Below, piece by piece: positions 11,311 to 22,093 of a DNA stretch of 64,000 bases. Position numbers and translations under genes: made by a program. Source of the stretch: Cladopsammia gracilis (taxonomy: Eukaryota > Cnidaria > Anthozoa > Scleractinia > Dendrophylliidae); assembly GCA_022457155.1 (NCBI GenBank), contig JAJGOT010000238.1, positions 715,501 through 779,500 of the forward strand, read 5' to 3'. Under the pieces are notes generated by a model. That model did no database searches. It was not told the DNA's origin and worked only from the letters and a program-made list of their open reading frames with translations. Numbering within the stretch: position 1 is the stretch's first letter; every line of letters starts with the position of its first letter.

Positions 11311-11380
11311 ACAATGGCGAGCCGAAGGCGAGCCATTGTAAACGCCCATACAGATCGGACGCGAGTATTTTATCTGACTT
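11272..11380. repeat. near-perfect palindrome
   Basis: Two 25-base arms (11294-11318 and 11332-11356) are exact inverted copies around a 13-base loop. Weaker pairing continues outward to GATAAAATA and TATTTTATC. The GATCTGTAT core recurs three times in the next 150 bases. It is probably a fold-back element remnant. Confidence 0.85.
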
Positions 11381-12149
11381 ATGAAATGAAACAATGAGTA
11401 GAGATCTGTATGAAAAGTTAATGCATACTAATTAGCTCAGTAGAGATCTGTATCAAAAGTTAATGCTACTGTTTAATAATTCATCAACTCAGTTGATCTG
11501 TATTGGAGTTTACAAACCTTCATTAAACATTCATTTCTTTTGTATTTTCCTTATGAATTATTAATGAATTTTATAAGAGTGGATATTATTCTTCCCCATC
11601 TATATATATAGTAAATAAGTTGTCGTCTAAAATCTCAATTCAGTTCAGTGGACAAGGAAGTATCTAATGGGTAAAGATATCAGTTTGCTTTTTTAACAAA
11701 TGGGGCCTGATTATCAGAAACCAATATAACAATTTAATGATTTTCAAATTGTGCCTATCAGTGTTCTTACACAAAATAGAATCATTCTCGGCATTTCTTT
11801 TTCTCAAGATTTTGTCTGAATAATCACCAACGGTTGTTCTTGCTGAGCTAGTTTACACTAAAAGCTGTAGCCAGTCAATTAGAAAAAGCTCTAGAAACTG
11901 TCCGAAAAAAAATAAACAACAGTTCGGGAAGAAAATATCTTTCTAACCACAATACCCGTTTACTTTTAAGTAAATACTTAAAAGTATTTTTGTACTAAAT
12001 TCTGTCATTAAGGTATAAAGTTGAAGAGTTCTTTAGAATACATCCAAGTGTACAGCGGCGAATAGCGAATAGGTCCTGATCCTCAAGGCCGCAAGTTCTG
12101 TTCGTTAACTTAGTAATAATTAAAAAAGCCAATAAATGCGTCTACTTGA
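11381..12149. other. intergenic, no gene seen
   Basis: Scattered GATCTGTAT repeats near the palindrome, otherwise nothing recognised. Confidence 0.5.
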
Positions 12150-12157
12150 GTTTATAG

Positions 12158-12588
12158 CCCGGGGGGGGTACCCAACCAAGTTTTGTACGGGGATGCTCCG
12201 CCCCGAGGTTCAAACCCTTACCCTTTCATATACCGTTTTTGACAGAAAAGGTACCCCTTTCATATACCTTTCATTGAAAATGGTACCCCTTTCATATACC
12301 TTTTAATGAAAATGGTACTCCTTTCATATAGCCTTTACGTACGTCTGTTTGATTTATTTTGAAAAGCCCTTTTTATTAGACTTAAATGGCAGTTTTCCCT
12401 ACCTTTTTTATGCCTCATCGGCGTGTTTTCGGTACCCTTTCCTATTCTTCGTGACATCCCTACCCTTTCATATACTTCAACTCGTGAAATCACGACCCTT
12501 TCATATACCTCCAGCCTCAAAAAAGTACCCCTTTCGGGCGGAGCATCCCCGTATAGCCCATTATAGGGAGTACCCCCCCCCCCCCGGG
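12158..12588. mobile_element. MITE with 8-bp target duplication
   Basis: GTTTATAG occurs exactly on both sides (12150-12157, 12589-12596). The ends are CCCGGGGG and CCCCCGGG, with an inverted inner block GGGGATGCTCCGCCC. The interior holds diverged tandem units with the core ACCCCTTTCATATACC. An 8-bp duplication is typical of hAT-superfamily transposition (family knowledge). No transposase is present. Confidence 0.85.
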
Positions 12589-12599
12589 GTTTATAGGTG

Positions 12600-14380
12600 C
12601 ATTATCATGCGAACGAAACGCAGGATAATGGCTAGATCAATGATAAAAAACTTTTCTGATCTCAGATCAAGCAATTGCGTTGTAATGAGTAGTATTCGTT
12701 CATTTAGAAGGCTGACTTATTCTGCAAAGCGTGTTGCAAATATAATTCAGGGATCTGCATTTAATTCAAAGGCTCTCATTACCCACTTTACTTAAATTTA
12801 AACTGGATCAGTATCAGCACTATATAGCTGAAGACTGCGTGTAGTGCAGCTCTTGAAAGCAGGAAGACAGCAGTCACAATATCACAAAAGGTTTACATTT
12901 GTCATTAAGTTGTAGTTCAAAGCGGCTTGTTCAATCAAGAAGCTCAAATCTCCGGTGCTTAACTCTTTCTTGGCTACAGTCAAGCCTTCGGTCGTAAAAT
13001 GAATCTAATGTTTATTTTGTGCGTGGATGAAATCCTACTCTGCGACCATTAAAATGAAAGCTCTTCAGCAAAACTCCCTGTGGTACTGTTTATTTTGCGG
13101 TACAAGGCGTTCTAACATCCTATGGTGTGTCCATTTAAATGAAAGCTTTTCAGCAATACTTTACCATAACAGAGGTGATACTTTATCATAAATTGTGATT
13201 TTAGCCGCTGTTGAGGGTGAAAGGCCGATCATTACAATGTTCCATAAGTGTATCCGGTAGATTTCAGATCAAAAGGCGAGTTAATATGAAAGTAGGACCA
13301 ATATTCATTACATTACTTTCATTACAACATGAAAGGAATAACTATAACTGAAAACTAAAAAAAAAAAGAATGATAAAATTTAAGCTAAAAAAAAAACGGA
13401 CAACATGGCCCTTTATGTTTTTGTTGAAACTTTAAAAAACTAAAAACACTTGGGTAAATAAAACTAAGAAAACGTCCTTTGATTTTCTTACATGTATAAG
13501 ACGATTCTCAAGTTACCTTAACGAACAACTAACAAACAGACAGAATCGCCTATAAAGTTAAACTGAAAGATTGCTATATTGTCTAGAAATAGGAAGAAAA
13601 AATAGCCGTGTTGAAGACAAAAAATAATACCTAATGAGACAAATTAACGGCTGAAAAAAACGAATTGGCAAATTTGATTTCAGGACCGCCTGTCACCGCC
13701 TGTCATGGAATGAAATAAGAATATATTAGCTGTAATCCGCTTCCATTCTTATAATCCTGTGTCTTATCCCCGAACTATTTGTTATGTATTGTTCTGTGGA
13801 ATCTTTTTATCCAATTTAATTGCATATTTGGTGGTATTTGGCAATAAAACAGAAATTGCAATATTTTGGCGGGACACTACTGTCCTTATAAGTAACCTAT
13901 AAAATAATCGTAAGGTAAATGTTTGCTGAGAATTATCGTTTCCTAACCTCAGAAACCCTTGTGAAAATTGCCCAATAAATCGAAAAAAAAACCTTTGGTT
14001 AACTTACGGAAAACTAACAGATATACCGGCAGATTAATTCACGATTTCCACTGGGTATTAAAAACTGGCCTGAGATTTTAACCGTAGAAGCTATAGCACC
14101 TTGCTGTAAACGAATAACTGAAAACTGACCAATTATAATTATGTTTAATCAATTAAGTTTGACAAATTGACTAGAAAATTGTCAACTATAAATTTCTGGG
14201 CGATTGAAATATATGTAGACTGGGTTGAAAACTAACCAAAAATCCCGTCTTAATCTTACACTTTAATCTTACACATCCTGAAATTTTGGAGACAGTCACT
14301 GGCCTAAAAATTCAATTTGATACATGGCCAATGCAGTTAAAACCTTTGATCCAAACTACGCTATCAGATACACAAACAGA
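12600..14380. other. intergenic, no gene seen
   Basis: AT-rich. Short frames around 12600-12795 have no recognisable domain. The missing 5' part of the DIRS element could not be found here. Confidence 0.5.
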
Positions 14381-14385
14381 ATCTG

Positions 14386-14760
14386 TTGATTTCGAAATTG
14401 CGGCAACTCCTCAAAAAAGGAGTTATTCAAACTTGTACACATGAGGTGGGGGAATTTATCTCCCCTATATTTACCATACCCAAGAAAGATTGTTCTTATC
14501 GCATGATTTTGAACCTGAAATCTTTTAACAAGAATGTAACTGTACCATCACTTCAAAATGGAGAACATTTGGTCTGCCTAATTCAGGCTGATGAGGCCTG
14601 GATGCTACATGGTATCCATAGATCTGAAAGAGGCATGCATTCTTGGTTAACAGCTGAAAACTTTCACCTATGTATACGGAATGTTGTTGATACTGTCACC
14701 TTGCTGGAGGATTTATTGTTTACCCGGAAAAGTCAGTCCTACTTCCAACTCAGACCATAG
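14386..14760 (+). pseudogene. DIRS reverse transcriptase fragment
   Basis: The frame starts with a KLRQLLKKGVI segment, then EFISPIFTIPKKD and YRMILNLKSFNK. These are the fingers-domain motifs of DIRS and related reverse transcriptases. The reading decays after about residue 55 and the catalytic DD block is not visible in any continuous frame. Confidence 0.8.
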
Positions 14761-14933
14761 TTTTCTTGGGATTTGTTCTCAATTCCATTTTGATGCAGGT
14801 GTCACTGACTCATGAAAGAGCTCTTAAATTAAAAGAAGCCTGTGAGAATTTGCTAGCTACTGCCTTCCCATGTATTAGGAATGTTGCCCCAGTACTGGGG
14901 CTTATGTCCTCGATCTAGTTTCCCATGGGTAAT

Positions 14934-15470
14934 GTATGGTCCATTGCACCATAAATTTCTGGAAATGGACAAAACTCAAGCTCTTAAAATACACCATGGG
15001 AATTTTGATAAGAACATGTCTTTATCCCAGGAAGCCATAACAGACCTAAAATGGTAGGTTGATGCACTACCAACAGCATATAACCCTACAAACTATGGAG
15101 ACCCTCAGGTTACTGTGACAACAGATGCCTCTTTGATTGGATGGGGGTGCTGTCTTGATACAGTTACTACTGGAGGGAATTGGACTCAAGAAGAAGCCCA
15201 ACATGACATCAATTATTTAGAAATTCTTACTGTTTTCCTTCCCTTAAATAATTTTCAAATGCAGTCTCGGGTAAACGCATTAAACTTATGGTTGATAACA
15301 CCACTGCTGTGTCAACAATAAACCAGATGGGCACATGCCATTCTGGGCGAACAATAAACTTGTGCATCAAATCTGGGAGTGGTGCATAACCCATAATATT
15401 TGGCCAACAGTTGTACATATTCCTGGGAAACAAAATACTGAGGCAGATAAAGAATCACGACTTTCTCGAA
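14934..15470 (+). pseudogene. DIRS RNase H domain, broken
   Basis: Reading across an in-frame stop near 15058 gives a segment with TTDASLIGWG, the first catalytic aspartate motif of RNase H in this class, then NYLEILTV. After a frame change near 15330 comes VHIPGKQNTEADKESR, the C-terminal RNase H segment. At least one stop and one frame change separate these motifs. Confidence 0.75.
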
Positions 15471-15540
15471 GAGAAACGGAATGGACTTTACAAAAGTTAC
15501 TCTTTAATGCTGCCACTTATAACTGTGTGTTATTCCTGAT

Positions 15541-16603
15541 GTGGACCTATTTGCCTCTAGGTTGAATTACCAACTGAAACCCGATATTGCATACAAGCCT
15601 GATCCAGAAGCACATGCCATTGATGCTTTCACGTTTCATGGCAGGGCTACATTTTACAAAAAATCATCATGCAATCTTGGTGAACAAGCACGCAAAAACA
15701 ATATCAGACTTCACCAGAGATGGCAAGTGTTCTGTAGTTCAAGGGGTATCAATCCCATTTCAGCTTCTCTAGAGGATGGTCTGGAGTTCCTTCATGATCA
15801 GTATGAAAATGGTTTATCGTATAATGCAATCAATACAGCCAGGAGTGCTTTGTCGACGATTATTTTCCTTCCCGATGGTACTGTAGTTCTTTTGAAACAT
15901 GAATCACCCGTTATTTATACGTTTCCTTAAAGGCGTCTTTGAAACGAGACCTTCACTCCCACGATACAAGGACATATGGAATGTTTCTGTTGTTTTGGAT
16001 TACTTAAAAACATTGTCCCCACTTGAGGAGTTGAACCTCGAGGACATCACTCACAAAACTGTTATGTTAGTTACATTTTTATCTGGCCAACGATGCCAAA
16101 CTGTTCATGCGCTTACCATTAGCGGCATGAGGAACAAAACTGATGCTGTTCATTTTGAGATTACTCAACTCTTGAAGACTCCCAACCCTGGCAAGCATCA
16201 GGGACATTTAAAGTTTGCACAATACCCAGTAGATCAGCGTTTATGCGTTGTAACCTGCCTTAAACAATATGTTAAACTAACTAAACCAGTGAGAGCTGGT
16301 CATGATTCTTTGTGGTTGAGTTATTGTAAACCTTTTCAACCGGTTAGTCGGGACACTGTTAGTAGGTGGATTAAGAAAGTCCTGGAAAATGCTGGTATAA
16401 ACACAAAGTTGTTTGGTGCTGACAGTATACGAACTGCTACTACTTCAGCTGCACAGTCAAATCACGTGTCCATAAACACCATTATGGATGCAGCTGGGTG
16501 GTCTGGAGAGAGAACTTTTAGAAAGCTCTATGACAAGCCGATTCAACCAGTTAAAAATTTTGGGGACGAACTTGTCTCCTTGTATGCATGTTCCAAGCAA
16601 TAA
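15541..16603 (+). pseudogene. DIRS tyrosine recombinase
   Basis: The first part (15541-15930) reads MDLFASRLN and then a KPDPEAxAIDAF segment, the usual DIRS linker to the recombinase. A frame change near 15900 joins it to a 234-residue frame (15899-16603). That frame has the catalytic core: first arginine in GQRCQT, second arginine in DSIRTATTSAA, a WSGERTF segment, and the nucleophile tyrosine in YDKP near the C-terminus. In typical DIRS recombinases a histidine sits two residues before the second arginine's box (HSxR); here it is aspartate (ADSIR). That change probably impairs cleavage. The recombinase frame is the best preserved part of the element. Confidence 0.8.
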
Positions 16604-16681
16604 ATATATGGTCTTACTGTTCTGTTTGTTCATGACCACATTGCTTTAAAGTGTCACGTGACTTACTAGCGACTTAAACCA

Positions 16682-16975
16682 ATGACGAAATAGAATTAAA
16701 AATTAAACGAGGCTTACCTGTAAGGTGAAGTTTGATTGAAATTCTATGAGTCATTGGTCAGGAGCTAGGAAGTCGCGCCCACCCTATATTTTACTTAATG
16801 CTGGACACCCACCCATGTTTGTTGAATGTGTCCATTCATCTGATTTAAAGACTGAATGCTTAGGTTCCCGCGCTCTATCTCACGTGACTTCCTAGCTCCT
16901 GACCAATGACTCATAGAATTACAATCAAACTTCACCTTACAGGTAAGTCTCGTTTAATTTTTAATTTCCTGAGTT
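16682..16975. repeat. inverted repeat at the DIRS 3' end
   Basis: Arms of about 90 bases (16682-16775 and 16880-16975) match in inverted orientation with few differences, around roughly 100 bases of spacer. Each arm contains a TTACCTGTAAGG or CTTACAGGTAAG core and TCATTGGTCAGGAGCTAGG. Position directly after the recombinase fits a DIRS inverted terminal repeat. Confidence 0.8.
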
Positions 16976-16984
16976 ATGACACGT

Positions 16985-17165
16985 TGCACGCGCACAATGA
17001 TCCCAACACGCACGTGGCCAGACAATCGTCCATTTTGTTCTGTCCAAAGTATATGGTTGCTTACTTTAAGAAACAAAACAACATAATGGAGCTTCCTTCC
17101 TCTTGAATTTTATATTTATTTACTGTAACTGTTTACAATACAGGGCAATAAACTAAACTTGAAAC
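16985..17165 (+). mobile_element. probable retrotransposon 3' tail
   Basis: It ends with repeated AACTTGAAACTTGAAAT and carries AATAAA. It interrupts the truncated GPCR copy to its right. The family was not identified. Confidence 0.35.
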
Positions 17166-17223
17166 TTGAAATAATCAATGTTTCGGTACCAATAACCGCA
17201 GAGAATACAACGATCTTGCTCAT
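17166..17223 (-). pseudogene. truncated start of a GPCR-3 paralogue
   Basis: An ATG at 17223 opens MSKIVVFSAVIGTETLII, which lines up with the N-terminus of the receptor at 18379-19248 (MSRTTVIVFSVVIGIEALII). The match ends after about 19 codons at the inserted retroelement tail. The upstream flank (17224-18050) matches the flank of the intact gene. A duplicated receptor gene has therefore lost everything after its first codons. Confidence 0.75.
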
Positions 17224-18050
17224 CAACATTTTTCTTTGAAGATAGTGGCAGTTGTATTCTGTTCGAAAAAGGACACACAGAACGTTTACTTGAAAATGGA
17301 AAACTTTTAAGGATAGTTGTTTTCTGTATTATATTTTGCAAACATCTGCCCTTTTGGCTCGATTTTTCAAATAATTCCACTTTAATTAAAGTCACTGCAG
17401 GCAAAATTAGTGCACTGTGAGCAAGTTAGACCTCCTTTAGGACAAAGGGTATAAAACAAACCAATACTTTTCCTGTATTTATTTACACAAAGATTGACAA
17501 CAGAGGTTTCCTACTATGTGAAAAATTAAGTCTGAAAGTCAGCCTTAAAGTAAACAAAGACTTTTTGTGAAATGTTTAAAAATACAGTGTGGACACGGTG
17601 GACCCCCTTGTGATTGAAATGTATGGGCCCCTTTTTCAAATCTCAGGGACTCATTTATGAAAAAAATGTAGTCCAAGATATTTGAATGTTATACTTCACA
17701 CAGCTTTTTCGTTAGAACTGATGTTTAAAAGTGACGATATCAATTTGTATTTTGCACGAAAATCAAATTTTCACCTTATTGAATTAAAATTTACTTTGCT
17801 GCACGCCTTAGAGAACGCGACTAAAATAGAGAGCCTGGATGGGGGTGTTTGGAATCTAACTGATAACCTTCAGTTAATTTTGACAGATTTCAGTTATCAG
17901 TCATCCGAAAAAAACTCGGCATTTATTCTCAGCTGACAGTTAAAATTTTGACCAATTATCAGCCGACATCGAAAGAAAGAAGAGATTTCTACCAACAGTT
18001 CCCACACCTGAAGAACTTGTCGGAATGTTTTTCAAATTGGTTGACCCACC
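17224..18050 (-). repeat. duplicated GPCR-3 upstream region
   Basis: It matches 19249-20100 in the same order. Shared blocks include GCAAACATCTGCC, GGACAAAGGGTATAAAACAA, ACGATATCAATTTGTATTT and GGGGGTGTTTGGAATCT. Divergence with small gaps is visible throughout. Confidence 0.8.
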
Positions 18051-18117
18051 GTGTCCTCGAAAATTCACGACCCTTCCGTACAGCAAAGTCTAATGTTTAT
18101 GTGGTTTAATGAAATAC

Positions 18118-18325
18118 AGTACATTATTTTAGAACGGTTTTCAATTATGCTCCGTAAAACGAAAACCAAAGTGACCAGCCTGGCAAATCACAACAACCGA
18201 AGACAATCAATGAACCAATCAGCGCTCCAAGGCCGGAAATTCATGTAGCCCGCGCCAAACGCGGAAAAACGCGTGCGAGTAAGTCACGATTGGTTTACTT
18301 CTGATTGGTTGAGGAAGTACTTTCG
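18118..18325 (-). mobile_element. CCAAT-rich fold-back element, diverged copy
   Basis: It resembles the element at 24835-25126 in reverse orientation, sharing AAAACGAAAACCAAAGT-like ends, CCAATCA boxes and a CGCGCCAAACGCGG core. It lies between the duplicated GPCR flank and the stop of GPCR 3. Confidence 0.6.
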
Positions 18326-18378
18326 ACACTCCGGACAATTAAAAACCACTGTATTAACATGAGGGTGCTATTCTCCTC

Positions 18379-19248
18379 TTAGAACGGCGGTAGTTCTATA
18401 TTTTCTTGTCGTCTTCTCAGTAATCTATTCAGAGTTTTCTTAAAAATTGGCATTCTATAGCTATACGCGATAGGATTCACTACAGAGTTACCCATATGAA
18501 AAACAGTTGCTATCTTGACAACTTCTTCAGAAAGGCAACTGTGACATAAGTCACCCACAGTGTACAAAATTAAAGCTGGAAGCCAACAAGCAAATGACAA
18601 TGCTATTACGACGAATAAAGTTTTAGAGAGTTTTACGTTTCGTTCCATTGTTCGCCTTTGATTACAGTCAAATACTTGGGATGAACGTTTTAAATGAGAC
18701 CGTATAACAATGTAACTTACGCAAATAATACAAAGGCACGATATAACAACGGAGTTCATGATTAAATTCGTATACCGTAAATGCCACAATCCTGAAGTTC
18801 CTAGAATATATAGGGAAATTACAGTTGCCCCAACGGCCCAAGTAAATGAGACACAGTAGATGTATAGTCTAGCGCTTGTGGTTCGGTGAACAAGAGGCCG
18901 CAAAACTGCGAAAGTGCGTTCCAGTGAAATGACGGCGAGAGAAACGACTGAAATAGTTGAAAACATGACAACAAATATTGATAAATAGTAACCAACGATC
19001 ACATCATCATACCCAGATGTTCCAAGGAAAAAAGGAATGCTTCTAGCAATAAGAGATGTCGATATTGGCTCGGTGACGCCCACTAACAAATCGACCACCG
19101 CCAGATTGAGCAGAAGATAGCAAGTTCGCCTTAGACTGCCAGAGGATTGACTCCAAAAAACGAAAATTGTAAAAGCATTTCCCACACAGATAATCAATGC
19201 TTCGATACCAATAACCACAGAGAATACAATAACTGTGGTCCTCGACAT
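18379..19248 (-). CDS. rhodopsin-type (class A) GPCR 3, intronless
   Basis: The 289-residue protein has seven transmembrane segments. TM1 has VGN. TM2 has LNLAVVDLL. TM3 ends ERT in place of DRY. A basic third loop carries RRTMERNVKLSKT. TM6 has CWLP and TM7 has NPIAY, followed by a short tail with RRRQE. The N-terminus before TM1 is very short (about 8 residues), so ligand binding must involve loops and the helical bundle. It is not a close paralogue of the other two receptors in the window. Its upstream region and first codons are duplicated at 17166-18050. The ligand is unknown. Confidence 0.92.
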   Translation of the reverse strand: MSRTTVIVFSVVIGIEALIICVGNAFTIFVFWSQSSGSLRRTCYLLLNLAVVDLLVGVTEPISTSLIARSIPFFLGTSGYDDVIVGYYLSIFVVMFSTISVVSLAVISLERTFAVLRPLVHRTTSARLYIYCVSFTWAVGATVISLYILGTSGLWHLRYTNLIMNSVVISCLCIICVSYIVIRSHLKRSSQVFDCNQRRTMERNVKLSKTLFVVIALSFACWLPALILYTVGDLCHSCLSEEVVKIATVFHMGNSVVNPIAYSYRMPIFKKTLNRLLRRRQENIELPPF

Positions 19249-20100
19249 TTTTCTGAACTGAATGAGTGAAGACTATAGAGAAGTTGTCTTCTGTTCGACA
19301 AAAGACACAAGAAACGTCATCTTCATAAAGGAAAACTTATAAGGTATAGTGTTGTCATCAGAATTTCGCAAACATCTGCCTTTTTTGCACCAAATTTCAA
19401 TTAATTCTATTTTAATTAAAGTCGGCACTACCGTGCAGGCAAAATTAAATAAAAATCAGTAACCGTAATCAAGTTTTGTTGAATGAGTGTACTGTGAGTA
19501 GGTAAGACTTCCTGCAGGACAAAGGGTATAAAACAAACCAATACTTCCCGTTATTTGTTTTGATGAAGCTTGATAACTGAGGTTTCCTGTACTATGTACA
19601 AAATCAAGTCTGAAAGTCAGGCTTAAAGAAAACAAAGACCTTTATGAAAGACCTTTCGTTAAATATATAAAAACACAATGTTTACACTGAAATTGTCCAA
19701 TGAGGACACGATGGCCCCTTGTGTGTAAAATATATGGGCCCCCTTTCCATATTTCACCGGAACTCTTGATGAAAATTAAGGTAGTCCAAGATAATTGAAC
19801 GTAATAATTTTACAAACTGGTTTTTCGGTGGAACCGATGTGTAATGGTGACGATATCAATTTGTATTTCGCAAAAACAAAATAACAGATGTTTACCTTTC
19901 TCTTAGAATTCAGTTGGCTGCGCGCCTTAGAGTGCGCGACCAAAATGGAGAGCCTGAATGGGGGTGTTTGGAATCTCAGTGTCAGCTATTAGTAAATTTT
20001 GACATATCTCAGCTGAGCTATCAGTCACCTAAAAACAACTCGGCATGAATTCTCAGCTGATAGTTAAAATTTTGACCAATTCTCATTGTTCACCTATCAG
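19249..20100 (-). promoter_or_regulatory. upstream region of GPCR 3 (conserved in a duplicate)
   Basis: It is the 5' flank of the receptor and matches 17224-18050. The block GGGTATAAAACAAACC is kept in both copies, but its TATA orientation is opposite to the gene, so its role is unclear. No core promoter element was identified with confidence. Confidence 0.4.
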
Positions 20101-20429
20101 TCAAACCCAATCCATATACTATTGTTTATGTGGTAAAATAAAACACAGTACATTCAGCGAACATAGCATTTAATTAAAAAGGAAGGAGCTATTTCTCGGT
20201 AATTTTGGATGGAAAGGGAGGTGGGTGAGGCGGGGGAGCATCGTGTTTCACCTAGACAATTCATACAAGTTTTTCAGCTGTCTTCCTCTCTACGTACTCC
20301 GCAGTCAAAAGCGTCTGGGAGCGAGGAAATGTGACTGCATTCGTACAGATATAAACAGTTCAGTTTAGATTCTTATTTGAATTGCACGTGCATATATTAA
20401 TGAACAATTCATTATTCATGTTTTTATTT

Positions 20430-20671
20430 CTTCGCACCTTCACCACGAGGAAAGCGAAGGAGGCTGAAGGAGGTATATTCGGCGTGTCGAGAGATAATTC
20501 TAGATTGCAAACCGTAACTTTAATTAATATCTTGAACGTTGTTCGAGATGAGGAACAAAAGTCATTTGCCCCAGCATGCAGACCACAACATGTTCTGTAG
20601 CGAAGATTACTTGGTCAACACATGGATGAATGACGATAACTTTGAAATGCCTTCTACGCTACGTACTTTAG
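20430..20671 (+). CDS. possible exon with a weak THAP-like segment
   Basis: A plus-strand reading gives RNKSHLPQHADHNMFCSEDY and then a WMNDDNF segment, ending exactly at a strong donor (TTTAG then GTAAGA). The spacing recalls the C-terminal half of THAP zinc fingers (P, then CSxxF), but the usual CSxHF is CSEDY here. An acceptor was not located and no partner exon was found. It could be a decayed exon. Confidence 0.22.
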
Positions 20672-21058
20672 GTAAGAAAAATATTATATTGTTATATAGT
20701 TTTCCTGCAGCATTTCTTAAGGGTTATTTTCAAACATTCGCTTAAACGGTCGAATGCATCAGTTGTTTACACTCGACGCTATAAAGACTCCTATTTGTTA
20801 GTTTGCAGCTACATATATATTTCGAAGTTTTATAAATTATAATTTTACTTCTAACAAGTCTTTAATAAAGTTTTAATCCCAATAATTATTTTTTGCTTTT
20901 GCGCCGTTCATTTGTTCATAATAGGTGGACATGTTGGTTGAGGAATAGAGAGTTCTGAACAACCGAGACTTTATATATGGTCATACCTATGGTGAATATC
21001 TTGGGCCATTTTCTGTGTCTTAGAAAAAATGTCTCAGCCATTTTGAACGATTATGTCT

Positions 21059-21302
21059 TAGAGCAATTGAGTGTCGAAATTAATTACACAATTGCTTTGG
21101 TTATTCATTTCTACGCTTTGTGATCAGAAGTAAAACCAAAACCAATCGTGACTTGCTCGCACGTGTTTTCCCGCGCTTGGCGCCGGCGACATGTAATTGC
21201 TTCGAGCTCCGATTGGTTCATTGGATTGTTTACGACTGCTGTGATTGGTCAGAGTAATTACTTTGGTTTTGGTTTTACGACACTCAAATGAAAACTGCTC
21301 TA
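21059..21302. mobile_element. CCAAT-rich fold-back MITE
   Basis: The ends are TTAGAGCAATTGAGTGTCG and the inverse of TAGAGCAGTTTTCATTTGAGT. The inner arms contain ACCAAAACCAA and CCAATCA/TGATTGG boxes. It is the same family as 24835-25126, 32404-32521 and 61948-62080. Confidence 0.75.
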
Positions 21303-21350
21303 TTACAGGGATTACAACGTACAGTAGTCAAAGCTGATTTTTGGTCAATT

Positions 21351-21738
21351 TAAAGGGACACTGCCCCGACTGTTATATCGTGTTTTCATGATAATGGCCA
21401 GGAGCTTGCTTTAAGCTTACTCTATTATCTTAAAGGGACACTGTCTCGGCTGAAATATCGTGTTTTCATGATTATGGCCAGGAGCTTGCTTTAAGCTTAC
21501 TTTATTATCTTAAAGGGACACTGTCTTGGCTGATATATCGTCTTTTCATGATAATGGCCAGGAGCTTGCTTTAAGCTTACTCTATTATCTTAAAGGGACA
21601 CTGTCCTGGCTGATATATCGTGTTTTCATGATTATGGCCAGGAGCTTGCTTTAAGCTTACTCTATTATCTTAAAGGGACACTGTCTCGGCTGATATATCG
21701 TGTTTTCATGATTATGGCCAGGAGCTTGCTTTAAGCTT
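21351..21738. repeat. 80-bp tandem repeat, five copies
   Basis: Units start with TAAAGGGACACTG at 21351, 21431, 21511, 21591 and 21671, exactly 80 bases apart and about 90-95% alike. Each contains ATGGCCAGGAGCTTGCTTTA. The high similarity suggests recent amplification. Confidence 0.95.
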
Positions 21739-22093
21739 TTTTATTGTCTTTAAATATGAAGAAAAAATTGCCAAAATTGACGAAAGCAAAGAAATATTAA
21801 CTATTTAACCCTTTAACCGCCCTAAGAGTGACCAGCATCTAATTTCTCCTTAGATGATCATTGCTTAATCAAACATAAAGGTCATGAGAGTAAAAAAATG
21901 ATCACTAAGTAAAGAAAGGTCCTGATCGTCAAACAAAGTCTCCTCATTAGTATCATAGGAATTGTATGAAGAACAATGTAGAGAATATGCATGTCGATGT
22001 TAGGGTTTAAAGAGTTAAAATAGGCAAAATGGCTATTAAAGTCAAAATTCTGCACAAATGGCAATTTTGATTTCTTGACTGCCTGTCACTAAA

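Larger units (their letters stand above)
14386..16975 (+). mobile_element. decayed DIRS-type tyrosine-recombinase retrotransposon
   Basis: In order it carries a reverse transcriptase fragment, RNase H, a tyrosine recombinase and then a large inverted repeat. This arrangement is diagnostic of DIRS elements. They use a recombinase in place of an integrase and have inverted or split terminal repeats in place of LTRs (family knowledge). The 5' end is missing and the polymerase part is full of stops and frame changes, so the copy is dead. Confidence 0.85.

Noticed and set aside
19506..19560. TATA-like GGGTATAAAAC upstream of GPCR 3 as its TATA box
   Set aside because: It points away from the gene; conserved in the duplicate but orientation does not fit.
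21351..21738. Regular repeats could look like a CRISPR array
   Set aside because: The 80-base units are continuous with no unique spacers, and the window is eukaryotic.
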